Assembly (NCBI GenBank): GCA_013368445.1
Contig: JAACJO010000015.1
Location: forward strand, 558,001-622,000
Reading direction: 5' to 3'
Length of the DNA: 64,000 nt
From: Leucocoprinus leucothites
Taxonomy: Eukaryota > Basidiomycota > Agaricomycetes > Agaricales > Agaricaceae
A program made the position numbers and the translations under genes. Each line of letters begins with the position of its first letter. Position 1 is the stretch's first letter. The notes under the pieces are model-generated. The model had not been told where the DNA came from and did not search any database. It saw only the letters and a list, made by a program, of their open reading frames with translations. Shown one piece after another: positions 9,936 to 21,690 of the stretch.

Positions 9936-12870
9936 TTAGATTTTGAGTTTTTTCCGTCGAGTCACAGTTTCCTCGTGTCGCTTCCGCTTTTCTTTTTTTG
10001 GTGAGGGTAAAGCTTCTTGAAAACCGGGCCCATCGAGGAAGGCCCGAGGTGAGAGTTTTTGGGTGACTTTCTTGACAAGATCCATATTGAAGGTAGCTAT
10101 GGGGTGCCCTGCCTTATCGAGGTCCTTCTCCATGTAACGTTTCATCCTTGTTTGTGCGGGGAAGGAGGCAACTACACGTAGGAGGCTATACGTCCCTGCG
10201 TCTGTCCGCCTGTTTGGTAAGGCAAGCAGCGACTGAAAAATGTCCTCTCTCAAGCCAGGATGATTCACTGGAGAGAAGGGAGCACCGTTCTGAGCAAGCA
10301 ATTAAGACCTTGAACAAATAAAATCAACTGGAGCAGCTTACTTTGTCTAGGAAAAACTTTGAAGGTGTTACACTCTTCATTGCGTGCAGTAGGAGGTCTT
10401 TTGCCAGCTTCCCCTTCTTCCCGATTGACCATTTTGTTTGCAAGGCAACCCAGATCAGGCTCTGGTCCGAAAGTTGTAGAACGAATATAACATCTGGACC
10501 CATCGATTGATGCGGGAAGCAAAAAGGGGGCCGCTGGTGATTTTGGAGCCACGACACAGTCAAATTGGGTGTCTTGGCATTCATTCCCAGGGTGACCGAT
10601 GAACCAGTCGCGCGAGCGAAGCACGCAGGAGAGATTTCCGAAACATCTGAGCTGGGACAATACGTGGAAACTAGTCTAGCTTCTAGCTTCGCCCAAGCTG
10701 GAACTGTTCCATGGAAGGTGAATACGTCGCTCAAGCGGCGACTTCTAGAGAAGATCAGGTCTATACAGAAAGTGATGTAATTCTCGAAGCCGTTGAAGTT
10801 ATGACCATATGTGCTGATTTCATGGGAGAGCAACTTGTAAGCATAGCTGCCACTGTTGTTCATCCAACAAGTAGCAGCTAACAAGACAAGTGGCTCGTCT
10901 ATGACAATGACTCTGGTCTCTGAGTCATCAAACCGAGCGAACCCATATTCCACATACATGGTTTCGTCCTTTCCTAGGTGAGGCGTCATTGACCTCATCA
11001 TATAATGTGTTATTATCCGGCGTATTGTGGGCAGCATGTCACCGTCTGAGCCGTTTCAGCATCCCGGATCATCAATGAGTCACATTAGCACGTACTTTTC
11101 TGCAGCTTAGAAAAATCAAGCTTATACTGGGAGAAGCTTGGCAGGGGGTCGCGATCCTCGCTTTCAACACAATCATCCGCATCGGTTATAGAAAAGCCGG
11201 TAAAGTGCTGGACATAAGCATTTAAGAGCCGATGGGGCTGTTGAAAACCGTTGCAAATGAGTTCTGTCACGTAGCCGACGGTAAAACGATGTCTAGCTAA
11301 CGATGAGATGACAAATTGAGGTTGAGTAAAAGTTGACGAACCGTCCACGTAGCCAATACCATAACCTCTCGAGTAGCCGCTGGCCGGATTCTGAATCTAG
11401 CAAGGATTTTGGTAGGTATTTGGTCAGATATTGTTGTTGTGCCTCGACATTGTTGAAAGCGCCCGTGTCTGAGCACCAGCGATAACGAGAATCCTTCATT
11501 ATCGCTGAGGCCATGGCCTGATCGACGACGTCTTTTGATATTCCTGTACCAGCTACTACCATGAACACACCCCTCCCTGAGATCGACTCCTCCCATGCAC
11601 GAACAATCTCTCGAAGAATAGGCCGGTGGGAACCATTATGATCTGAGCGGAAGGACTCAGTGTGTTCGGTAGCAGCGAACTGGGCTTCATCGAGGACCAA
11701 AAATAGGGGAGTTTCCTCTGGTGGCGCATCTATTCTTTCCGAGCAGAGTTCTCTAATGCGTTTGAGAAGATCTTGTGTTTGGGAAAAGATGAAGTGATCG
11801 GATGCTTGGGTGAGTCTGCAGGCGAGGTCGTCGAAGATGTCCCAAACTCTAGGGTGAGCAGGTCGCGGCTGAAGTTGAAGAAGAAGCCACCGCTCTCGGT
11901 AAATATCGAGAGAGGAATGAGGAACCCGTTCGCGCTCCACAATCTCAACGAAGTGATGGAAGATGATGAGTCGTGCAAGAAGCACCTGGCGGAAAATCTT
12001 GCTAGCTATTTTTCGGTTGTTCTTGAGGGCTAGTTCGTAGTTGGAAGGAGGAAGATTGGTACGAAAGTTTGGAGAATTGGGGATATATGATTTAATGCTG
12101 TTCTGAATGTCACTCGACCCTAAAAGACTTGAATCAATCGCGGATGTGAAGTAAAATCCCCATTTGTCACAGAGTCCTTCGAGTAAGATTCGCGTTTTAC
12201 CAGAGCCAGACGTGTTGACAAGAAATCTGGAAGTAACCCTCAATTTTCGTCTTGGGTTGAAATACAGAATTAACTAACGTGTGATTGTTGGGCATGAAGA
12301 TGTTGTCGAGGCGGTTCTTTAAAACGGGGTCATGCTTGAAGCTTCCCAATTGGTGCAAAAGGAGATTCGGCCTGCCCTTGATAATCGGTATCTTCAGGTT
12401 TTCAAGATGATGTCGAACTCTGGGTTGTACAGCTATGTCCTTCGGAGTCCACAGAGGTAGTGAGGTGCGGCCATTGATCACATTGGTGAGAGGACCTTCC
12501 ATTTCGTCTAGAAGAGCTTGAATATCGTTGGAAATCATGGAATCCTGGATTTGTTGGGTGACGGTGTCCGCTGCTTCAGCTGTCCAATTTAGGCCAGAGG
12601 GTTACTAAAATGAGCCAGAGAATGATAAGGGGAATACTCACTCCAATTCCTTATACTGGTGTATTTTTTTGCATTATGGGCCGTCTTCAGGGCATCGTGT
12701 AAGCCTGGATCCCTATAAATCGCGTCGAGGCATGCCGGTTGGGTTGAATATTGAGGACGTGTGGATCGCCAGATCCACCAGAGAATCAGGGACGCTTCCT
12801 CTTGAAGATTCACGTCGAATCTGCTACAGTGAGAGTATATTTCCGCGTCATTTCCCTCAATTTCCGTCAT
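9936..12870 (-). CDS. Crinkler-like P-loop NTPase fused to a nuclease-like C-terminal domain
   Basis: Multi-exon minus-strand gene. The first exon (TEIEGNDAEIYSHC...) is followed by an all-alpha region. The Walker A motif NTSGSGKTR is created by splicing out an intron at about 12280-12240. Downstream in the same exon lie LCDKWGFYFTSAID, Walker B LFLVLDEAQ and a sensor-like stretch VFMVVAGTG. After two more introns come YVEYGFARFDDSE and DVIFVLQLSDQSLIWVALQTK. The latter looks like the D...QxK core of a PD-(D/E)XK nuclease fold. The tail ends in basic runs (KKEKRKRHEE, RRKKLKI) that could be a nuclear signal. A P-loop NTPase followed by a restriction-endonuclease-like domain is the layout described for Crinkler-type effectors and their relatives, which are expanded in agaricomycetes. 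The role here, such as conflict, element-derived or effector, is inference. The start at 12870 is the best ATG, and an upstream exon is possible. Confidence 0.75.
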
Positions 12871-13862
12871 GCAGAAAACGATGGGGCAGAAAAAAGGGAA
12901 ACGGTGTTCAAAACTGCGTCTGAAAAGGCGGTACGCGCGCGCTGTTTTCCATTTCTCACAGTCCGAACCTGGGCTGCCTCGCTCCCACGGTTATATCGAG
13001 TACCAATGATTTGAACAAGTCCTCAGTGATCGAATACTTACCACCTCCTCCTAGTCTGCCTGAGTGGCGGGCGGCATTATCATCTGTCAAAACTAGTATC
13101 TTTGATTTGAAGGCTGGCTGAGTCTTGCAACACAGATGTGGACAGACACAGATCAAGTATGTTCCAGCTTCCCGGCGCTAGAGTAATCTAAAAAAAGAAT
13201 GGGTAGAAAACTGAAGGAGGCTTGCTTTCCTTTTATTCATCAATTTCTGGAGCTCATTTCTACAGGCAATCAAAGTAATTTATACTTATATTCATCCTGC
13301 CACCACTCAAACAAAAAGATATCACGTCGAAGTGTCTAAATAATACACGAAACCTTGCACTCTTCGGGCGCCTTTTGTGACCTGAACTCATCAGGAAGAC
13401 TCCAAGCGCTCAAATCACTCTACCGTCCTTTCTTTGAGTTGCTGCGAAATCCTCTTCGTTGCGATCTTTCCTCTGGGGAAGCTCCAACTCGAATGTCATG
13501 AAATATCAATGTAACCGTTGGTTTTACTCGTGGTCTGCTAAATTGAATTTGGTAACGTAATCAAGCCAATTTTTACATCGATACCAGCTGTTTGTATGTG
13601 TTCCGAGCTCTATAGCGCGCCCACAACCGTTCTTCAACCGGACTTGGGGGTTTAACACTTTGGAGACACCCATCTGTCTTCATCATCCATGCATCGTCGT
13701 AATCGCTTGGAAAGCTGAAGTCGGAACCGGGCTACAAATTCCATTGACTGTAATCGCGGTAAGTTGCTCAACCTCGATTTCGTGGAATGACTCACCTCTA
13801 TTTGAAGAATCATCTTAGGGAATTCCATCTCTGAGGCCCTTTCATCGCCTTTGGTTGAGAAA
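12871..13862. other. region between the divergent NTPase and Cys-module genes
   Basis: This is the shared upstream region of two divergent genes. A short minus-strand frame (about 13156-12956) contains KILVLTDDNAARHSGRLGGGG before a GTAAGT donor. It could be an upstream exon of the NTPase gene, but I cannot join it with confidence. Confidence 0.35.
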
Positions 13863-16734
13863 ATGCTCGCGGAATCATTACTGCAGCACCGGCCAAGTTA
13901 CACATCGACTCCGTTCATACGCGTGTGTTCACAATGCTCGGTTGGGTTGGGCTCCCAACATCCACTCTCATCGGACTTGTGCACACGCTGTTCAATGCGC
14001 TTTAAAGATTCCTATCCTGGCAATCGACGGCCAAAAGTGATTGGAGATGGTGATAAGAGCGATCAAGTTCATGGTGCTGTATGTGTGTTGGCGTCTTAAC
14101 TGCTGTTTTGTATTCACTCCTTTTTTTAGAGAACGCCCGCATTATACATCCTCAATCCATCCGGAGAAGGTGCATCGTCTCTGGCAAACCGAAATATGAA
14201 ACCGCTGGACTCTCCTCGTTCGACTTCCGTAGTAAGTTACAGAAACTTGGCCAGGTGATGAGAAAAGTGATCCAGCAGCCTTTTTCTAGCATAGGGATGA
14301 GGTTCGAATGAACGACAAGGAAGCTGAGCCCTTAGGCGAACTAGAATATCCGACTGTAAACCTTTAGAGCGTCCCACTACGTCAACTACTGAGCTAAGAC
14401 CCGTACTAGGAATCGCCTGTCGAGGATCCACCCGCTTCTCCAAGACCATCGCCCATTTCTGGGGCGGAAATTCCTTCCGCTTTCCCTCTGTACCGGTCAA
14501 GAACGACTCAGCCCTCACTCACACTCGCCAGGTCCACACATGCTGACCTAAGTCTACAAACCGGTTGGTATGAAGCAAGCTCAAGCTTCAACCAACACGA
14601 CCCAGGCTGTGATGCTAGACAATCAGCTCATCTAAAGGTCACCGAGCTGCTGTGGCCCCCTACGCAGCCACAATCCCCTCCGCAGTTTCGTCACGTAAGC
14701 CTTCAAGTTAGACTAATTTTACTAATCACTAATGGTACTACACTAGAACATTAGAACATGCTCGACGAGAGGTTGTGAGGGATTGATAGTCCCTAGTTCG
14801 ACGTGCCTCAGATGCGTGAAATGCATAAAGTCTGAGTGGAGAGCCTGTCGGTCAAGGTTATTAACTCCAAAGTCTCCGCAGTCATCCCCATTGTCGATTT
14901 TACGTACCGACCCTCTTGAAAAAGGAAAACGAAAATCGGTTTCTTGGGCGGATCAGCAAATGGAAAGAAATTATTCAACCACGGACTCGTCAAATGGTTG
15001 GATGTCGAGGATTAAACGAGTTCGACTTAAACTCCCTGAACCCCCACTCCCCTCTCCGGAGGATGATTTCCCAATGGATCGACCCCTTTCAAGAATCAGG
15101 GTTCAAATAAAGCTTCCTATTCCCGACAAATTACCATCCCCAGTGTCCGACGACAGCCCCGATGAATTGTGTTTACTCCCCCGTCCAACCAGCACTCTCC
15201 AATATAGTCCTTTGGTTGAATCGCTTCTAGGTGATAGCGATCTCAGCGAACTTACAGACACTTCTTCCGAAAGTTCTGACTCTGACAGCGACGGCTCCAG
15301 CACTGATTCTGGTGTTACGGTAGGCTCCTTATTTATTCAGTTAATTGACTCCTTCACTCATGATGTGATCAGGAAACTGAAGCTCCTCACAAGCTGGTGA
15401 TTCGTATTCCAGCCCGAAGCCCCTCCACCGCGGCATCTTCGTCCAGAAGTTCATCTCCAAAAGCTCCTCTGCTGGGTGCCACAACATCTCCATATACCAA
15501 ATGCGCTAACACTGAGTGCCACCGTTATCTTCCTCCAAACCGGTTGGAACATCTTTGCACTTGGTGTTTCTTGAGGCAGAGCCGACGAGAAGAGAAAAAA
15601 CTCATACTCCGTGAGTCTTCGAGCCAGGGGCGAAGAATAGATTCAGAAGATACCTCCGAAATCTCTAAGCTCCCGGCTATTATAGATCTCATCAGCCATG
15701 AGTTACTCTCAGGGGATGTTGTTCCCGGCGCTCGATTGTGCACTCCTTGCCAACATGTCATGCCCCCTCGCAGCCAATACGCATTCAATGACTGCTGTTC
15801 TTGCCGAATCCAAGGCAAGCTGAAGCATATGAAAGGAACGAGATTGGAAAGAAATAAAGTCGCAGCGGATCTCGCCGATGAGGAGGAAGTCGTCATCGCT
15901 GCCATGGTTGAGGAGAATACCATACACCAGCCGCTTGTTGGCAGATGCAGAAATCGTGATTGCGGAGTCGTCATCCACGGATCTCCGGAGTGTTGGCAAT
16001 GCATGAGTCGACGATTAAAGAATCGAACGCAACGAGGGAAGACACGAGGTGGCTTTAGCGCCCCCGTTTCGGATAAAGATACCGGCAAACTATTGAAGGG
16101 CCCTTTCGAAACCTCGTGTTCTAGACGGGGTGTTCAGCGGCCGGTGAATTCTTTTATCCTTTTTTCTACTAGATCCTTCAAAGCTAATTTTCACTCTTCG
16201 GAGTTAAATCTTTTCACGCCTTACCCAGAATACCGGTGCCAGCACGAACTATTAGCAGATTTTCATCTGAGGGTCTTGGGGTTTATGGAGGTGCAGAACA
16301 TACATTCACTATATTTACCGCGCGATCCTCCTGGATTGTCTGTCTTCGGATTTGACGGGCAGTTCTCCGTGGTAGCATTGGACTTTGACTTACTAGGGCG
16401 GAGGGACGCAGTTGAATCGGCGGTGTGGAAATTGAAAGGGGAGCTACAGAGACTAGGGACCTTGCAATTCGAGTAAGTGTTTCTTTCCAAAGAGTAGCGA
16501 AGGAATTTGTATTCATCCTTTCATAGGGCAGATAAGACCGTGTCAGCAAATGAAAACGGTATCTTCACGCGTTTTCTGTGTATTCACCGGCTATATAATC
16601 CGTTTGGGCCCCCATATCCGGATCAAGAACCCGCTATAATGCAGGGCGAGCTTGAAATCGCAGTTCTTCTCGACAGCTCCCACGATTTTCTTCCCGGACA
16701 GAAGACCGTTGTTCGGTTCCGTTTGGTGGGATGA
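13863..16734 (+). CDS. unrecognised protein of about 849 aa with five paired-cysteine (zinc-knuckle-like) modules
   Basis: I assembled seven exons: 13863-14078, 14130-14231, 14290-14355, 14410-14694, 14747-15319, 15373-16472 and 16527-16734. The first five junctions are phase 0 and the last joins GA|G, which together give one open frame of about 849 codons. Paired-Cys modules occur at residues C22/C25-C40/C43, C228/C233-C243/C246, C458/C463-C476/C479, C537/C540-C555/C558 and C606/C611-C621/C624. They fit C-x(2,4)-C-x(9-14)-C-x2-C. Between them are Pro/Ser-rich stretches and an acidic run (TDTSSESSDSDSDGSSTDSG). The C-terminal region of about 150 residues has regular alpha/beta composition (FGFDGQFSVVALDFDLLGRR; GELEIAVLLD; VVRFRLVG end). 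The cysteine pairs suggest zinc binding and possibly nucleic-acid or protein binding. I do not recognise the family. Confidence 0.72.
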
Positions 16735-17666
16735 CACGCAGGCTCTTTCCCGCGCCGTATTTCTTGAAAGGCGTTAATGTGATTACCTGACGGGCTTTGA
16801 ACGTGCACTTACTAGTGCACGATCGAGGCCAACGATCTCTTTTACGATCGAAGACAATGTCTTTGACCACCGGGTGTTTACTCCGGGCTTCCTCGATAGA
16901 TGCAATATCTCTCCCCAAGTTGCTGCTGTTTCTGCTGATTATAGGCATTTGTGGCATCTGTAACCGCTTCACATTGCTTCATACATTATTTAGTATTAGT
17001 TTTACACCCACCTAGTATACGATGTATCCTCAGGTTATTTCGCAGTCCGCTATTGGCAACGAGTCGCCGTGAAATAATCGTCGTTACATGTGTTATGGGG
17101 TTGAGACCCCAAATTCGAAACAAGGGCGAGGGGCAGAGACTACGGAAAGGGCAGCAACATCGTGTCTAATCCGGACTTCGAGGACTGATTGCAAAAAACG
17201 ATAGCTGAAGCGCTCAGGTTTGAGAAGGAGGCGAGTAAACTAGGATTAGATAAAGTGCCTACATGAGGACCAAGCACTACAACCCAATCCTTACTTGGGC
17301 ATCACATGATCAACAATCTATTCTCGAGGTCGCATTATTGAGGCCATCAATCGGTACCTTCCTTCAATGGTGAATCAGCCTCGCGCAACTTTCACCCGAC
17401 AGGCTCTCTCGGAAATGATTGAAATATCAAATACCCCCGGTTGATTCCATTCATATTATAGAAGCGGAGTTCAGAAAATTCGTTAATTCACTACTTGCAA
17501 ACGTCAGTACCACAACGTGTATTTTCATCTTAGATCCAGAATGACGAAGTATAGGAGCCGATCTTATGGACATCGCACACGCACCTCACCAAAACCATAA
17601 GAACTCCCATCATTTAAATAAACTGGTAAAACATTATGCGCGTGCACCACCAATACCCACCCCACT
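16735..17666. other. intergenic region, no gene recognised
   Basis: It includes a short palindrome (GTGCAC...GTGCAC around 16802-16820). The open frames are short and unconvincing. Confidence 0.4.
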
Positions 17667-18853
17667 ATGTCCAACGATCTCGCAAATCCCTCTTTTCCTG
17701 CTGAGGTCAACCGTGTCTTGGGTCCCATAGTTATCGCGTCCCTCGTCAACGCCGTGATATACGGGGCCTGCGTGGTGCAGTTCTGGACATATTACACATC
17801 GAAAATGGAGAAAAACTGGAGAATCAAGTACGACATCGCGTATCGACACGCTCTTCCTTCTGACGGTCTTGTACAGTGTTCTAGTGAACTGGGTCTTCAT
17901 TCTCGATACATTTCATACCATCGCATTGTGCTACATGCTCTGGGAGTATACTGTGACGAACTTCAATAACCCTACGTATCTATTGACTGCGGACTGGCCT
18001 TTTTTGATCACGCCAGTGGTAACAGTTTCGTGAGTTGGTTTTCTTCCTAGTAGATCATTTCTGACGATGGGTGATCCCAATGTCAAGAACTTCGCTCCCT
18101 ATACAGATTTATCTTTCTTGGCGAATACGTATATTTTCCGGGTCAATACGGGTTTTTGTTTTCCTGGTTGTATTAGCAGTGGTTCAGGCATGTCTCGGTT
18201 TCGTGTGCTCTGTGATGGCCTTTCTAGTGGCGAGGTGAGAGTCTCTCCTTAAAAACCCTGATGTCGCTGATTCCATTTCAAAAGTATTTCAGACTTTCAG
18301 AGGCTGATCCCATTCGTAGCTGCATGGCAAGTTGCAACCGTGAGTTGCGACAGTGGCATTACGTGGGTTCCCCGATGACTTTGGCGGCTCAGAGATTAAT
18401 TGGACTTCATGAATTTACCCCAGCTCCCTCTTATGGTGGTACCTCAATAAGAGTCGAATAGGAGGTCGAAGTACGTATGAAATTCCCGGCAGGGTTTGGT
18501 AACTGCACATGGTTGATAACTCATCAGAGAGCGATAACGTCATTACTCGGGTGATCAGATCCTCTATCGAAGTTGCAGTCTTTGGGGCGTTCTTTTGCGC
18601 GAGTTCCATACTTTTCACTCAGAAGAGGACCAAGGCATACTAACCGACGCTTTCTTACACATAGCTTATGGATCTGATTGTTTTTGTAAGCCGGTCCTTC
18701 GACAGTGAATTCAATCAGCCATATCTTATACCACCACAGATTGCGATGCCACACAGCAACTTCCATGTCATTTTCGCTTTTGTAAGCTCTAGTTTCGAGA
18801 TCGTATAAATATGCTAACGCGCAGTTTAGCCACTAGGCCGAATCTATACGTGA
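17667..18853 (+). CDS. DUF6534-type integral membrane protein, 3' half disturbed
   Basis: The first exon (17667-17827) starts MSNDLANPSF and carries a helix with VIYGACVVQFWTYYTS. Intron 17828-17876 joins it to VLVNWVFILDTFHTIALCYML, which fits the family pattern of a polytopic basidiomycete membrane protein. Exon 18088-18234 gives SLPIQIYLSWRIRIFSG and a further helix. Then FQRLIPFVAAWQVAT follows in the fourth exon. Between about 18340 and 18480 no clean splice joins that exon to LLWWYLNKSRIGGRST. The last part (SDNVITRVIRSSIEVAVFGA, then NFHVIFAF, then PLGRIYT) meets a TGA at 18853, earlier than is usual after that motif. Function of the family is unknown. It may be a recently damaged copy. 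Confidence 0.65.
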
Positions 18854-19425
18854 GCATGGAAAAACATGAAAATTAATAGTTGCTGGTCGCTGACGGATTC
18901 CTGCAAACCCAAACAACAGAAATACTTTACTCCTGGTATACCTCCGTGAACTTAGAAAGCGCTTGTTTGGGCTGATACTTTTGAGTAGACCCTAAATTTG
19001 CGACAGTCACTTAGAGAGGAGTTAGAACTTCAGCATCTACCAAGTGTCTTGATTCCAGTCACTGTATGCTCTTTTACCCCAGCCATTATGTTGGCCCAAG
19101 GCTGATGTATCGATCATAGCGTGATTCGCAGAGGATGATGGGATCGATACAGACGATACCTTACTCAGTATCAGACGCGGCCAGTTACGGGAGAGGAAAT
19201 GTTCCGAGCACCGAGGGAGCAGGGGTCACCCCCAGTTTACTCGAGGATGGTCGTAACAAATGATTACTATCCATGTGTACGCTACTGGAGTTGGCTATGC
19301 ACATTAGTTACATTACATCATAGCTCATAACTATCATAAACGAAGAACAAGTCCAGCAATCAGAAAGAATAAGTGTCCGTAGCCAATAAGCTACTCGCTA
19401 TGTAACAAAAATTCTAGGCCGTCAA
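18854..19425. other. intergenic region, no gene recognised
   Basis: It lies between the 3' end of the DUF6534 gene and the 3' end of the cupredoxin gene. I see nothing supportable. Confidence 0.4.
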
Positions 19426-20815
19426 TTAAAGCATTCCTACGGCAAGAAGAAAACAGCTGATGAAGATGATAGAAATGCGAGGGGAGGACAGACCCGCGCC
19501 GGAGTTGTTGTTAGTGCCGCCTGTGGCTGAAGCTGATGCAGGAGATGTCCCTGTGGAAGTAGCTCCGGTTCGCTTCGCAAGCTCGAGGAAATTCTGGAAG
19601 TTGTTGGGACCACTTTCGACCGCATTGATGGCAAACACCATCCCGGCACCACAGTGACCGGTCTGACCACAGTAGCCCCAAATAGGTGCAGTATCGTTAA
19701 TGGTAATGGTGAAGGTGGGGAAGTCTGTGTCATCGGCGCCAACAGGTCGGCTGAAAATTGAAGTTGCATCATGAGTACTAGAAAATCTCCCAAACAAACA
19801 AACGTACAATCCAGATTTGAAGCCCACAGTGCCCGTCGACTGCTCAAGAGGTTGGCAGGGGTTGGAGAAACTTGATTGGGTAACGGTATGGTTCTTAGGG
19901 TGAAATTCAAAGGTGACGGTATCGCCAACAGCCGCAGTGATATTCGAAGGGCTATAGGCGAACTGGCCATTAGCTCCAACAATGATCTTATGATTGACAG
20001 GCTGAGGAGAAGGCGAAGGAGCTAATGGGATACAGTCAAACTCTGGTAACGCAAGGCACGATCAATGCACTTACGAAGAGAGCCCAAATAACTCGTGTAT
20101 GTCGTGGTCCAGATAGAGTTGCCGTTTGTGACGGTGGCCGTTGCAGTTTGCCAAGGCTGGGGAGATGGGGTGGTCCAGTCCGAGGCCGAAGCCGTAGTTG
20201 AGGTTGTGGTCGCGTTTAACGTCGCACGCGCGCTGGCTTGGAAAGCTTCAAAGGTATTGCCCTGTGCTGGAGGATTGATGGCAAAGACCATTCCTTTTGT
20301 CCAGAGAGAGAGGCACGTAAGTCTCTGATTCAGTGGGTACAGACCAAGAACCAACCTTGACCACAGTGATTTCCAACTGGCTGTTTGCAGTGGAACCAGA
20401 GTGGCTCGTCAGAGCTGGGTACCTGCACTTGCCAGGTCGGCAAATCGACCGTCTCTGGCGCGACAGGGACACTGGATTAACTGAGTTAAGGAGAGGTCCT
20501 TGATGCTTAAATAGGTCTACGCACAATCCTGAATCTAATCCACCAACGAGTGGCGTGCATGGCTGATCAAAGGAAGATTGTGTGACTGTGTGGTTCTTGG
20601 GATTGCTGTAGGACAAGTGGTTAGGAATGTCTAGATTGTTAAAGGCCGACCCTCCAAGGTACTTACAAAATGAAGTTGATCATATCCCCTGGTGAAGCAT
20701 TCACAAAGGGTGGATTATATGCAAGTTGGCCGTTTGCGCCTACAGTGACATTAAAAGTCATTGCAGCACGAGCTGAAGAGGTGCTAATGAGAGCGAATGC
20801 AAGATATCCCAACAT
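19426..20815 (-). CDS. GPI-anchored extracellular protein with two tandem cupredoxin domains
   Basis: A minus-strand ATG at 20815 gives a hydrophobic leader (MLGYLAFALISTSSARA). Domain 1 starts FNVTVGANGQLAYNP and contains PKNHTVTQSSF and WFHCKQPVGNHCGQ|GMVF. Domain 2 starts NHKIIVGANGQFAYSPS and contains PKNHTVTQSSFSNPC and WGYCGQTGHCGAGMVF. Each domain therefore has the His, Cys, His and Met expected for a type-1 blue-copper site. A Thr/Ser-rich linker (TTTSTTASASDW) separates them. After domain 2 a Ser/Gly/Asn-rich stretch leads to a terminal hydrophobic segment (RISIIFISCFLLAVGML), consistent with a GPI signal. Fungal relatives are serine-rich cell-wall plastocyanin-like proteins with unclear redox roles. 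Single-domain members are common, and the duplication is the notable point here. Confidence 0.85.
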
Positions 20816-20866
20816 TGCGAGAGAGGAGGAAGAATTGAATGTGGGAGGTCCAAGACAATCGTCCCA

Positions 20867-20874
20867 TTTTTATA
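20867..20874 (-). promoter_or_regulatory. TATA-like box of the cupredoxin gene
   Basis: TATAAAAA on the minus strand lies 52-59 bp upstream of the ATG at 20815. That distance suits a short 5' leader. Confidence 0.4.
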
Positions 20875-21690
20875 GGAAGGGAAATGCCTCTTGTTTGTGC
20901 AAGACGTCAAATCTTTTGTTCGCACTACATTACGAATGTATTCATATAGCGGAACTGCCTTCCCGTGATGCATCGAGCGTGTTCGGAGAATGGAAGATGG
21001 GGAACGGCGGGAAATGAACTGCCTATGCATGCACCCGTATGCATGTGCTGTTTCAGCGACAAAAAGGAACAATCAGGAGTTGGTCAAAGCGATGAGCCAA
21101 CGCTGTGCTTGGATCGCCCGTTGATATTGTCGCCTAAAATATGGAAATGCCTTCCACGGCTCGGAGGTTCATGATATCCCACATATGGACAGTGTAGAAC
21201 TTCTGCAGAAGTTGAACCCGGATAGAATCTTGAGGGATCCCGCAAGCCATTGTCTGACATAGATACCATTGTTTGGCCGAGTCATGAAATAAAATGGGGG
21301 TGGCATTGGACTGGAAGGCAGTGAGGCATTAATTGACAGAAATGAACATCATCGTGGACAATAAGCACCCACAGCTTTGGCGCTTGTAATTGGCACAGCC
21401 ACCCGAGAAGACCGATCAATCGATCATCATGATGGTGATCTCGGAATATGTAAGTACTACATGTCAAGACTCAAAATATCAAGTAGGCAGCAGTTTTGCT
21501 CAGCCCGAGCGCTGCTTTCCCGACATATACCCACAAGGGAAGTTTATCAGTATATCCGGCGCGGAGCCCGCAATATAGCGCTCAATTTCGTCCATGGTCT
21601 CAAATGTCTGACGAAGTTACCCAAACTGAGGAAACTGTTTAGAAATTAGCCGCAAGCTTCTACCCCTATTATAAGAATGATATCTGTGCT
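20875..21690. other. intergenic region, no gene recognised
   Basis: It holds the cupredoxin promoter side and the 3' end of the BTB gene. The short frames seen on the plus strand show no domain. Confidence 0.4.

Noticed and set aside
17811..17880. Apparent frameshift in the A5 run of the DUF6534 gene
   Set aside because: A normal 49-bp GT-AG intron (17828-17876) joins the two frames and restores the family sequence, so no frameshift is needed.
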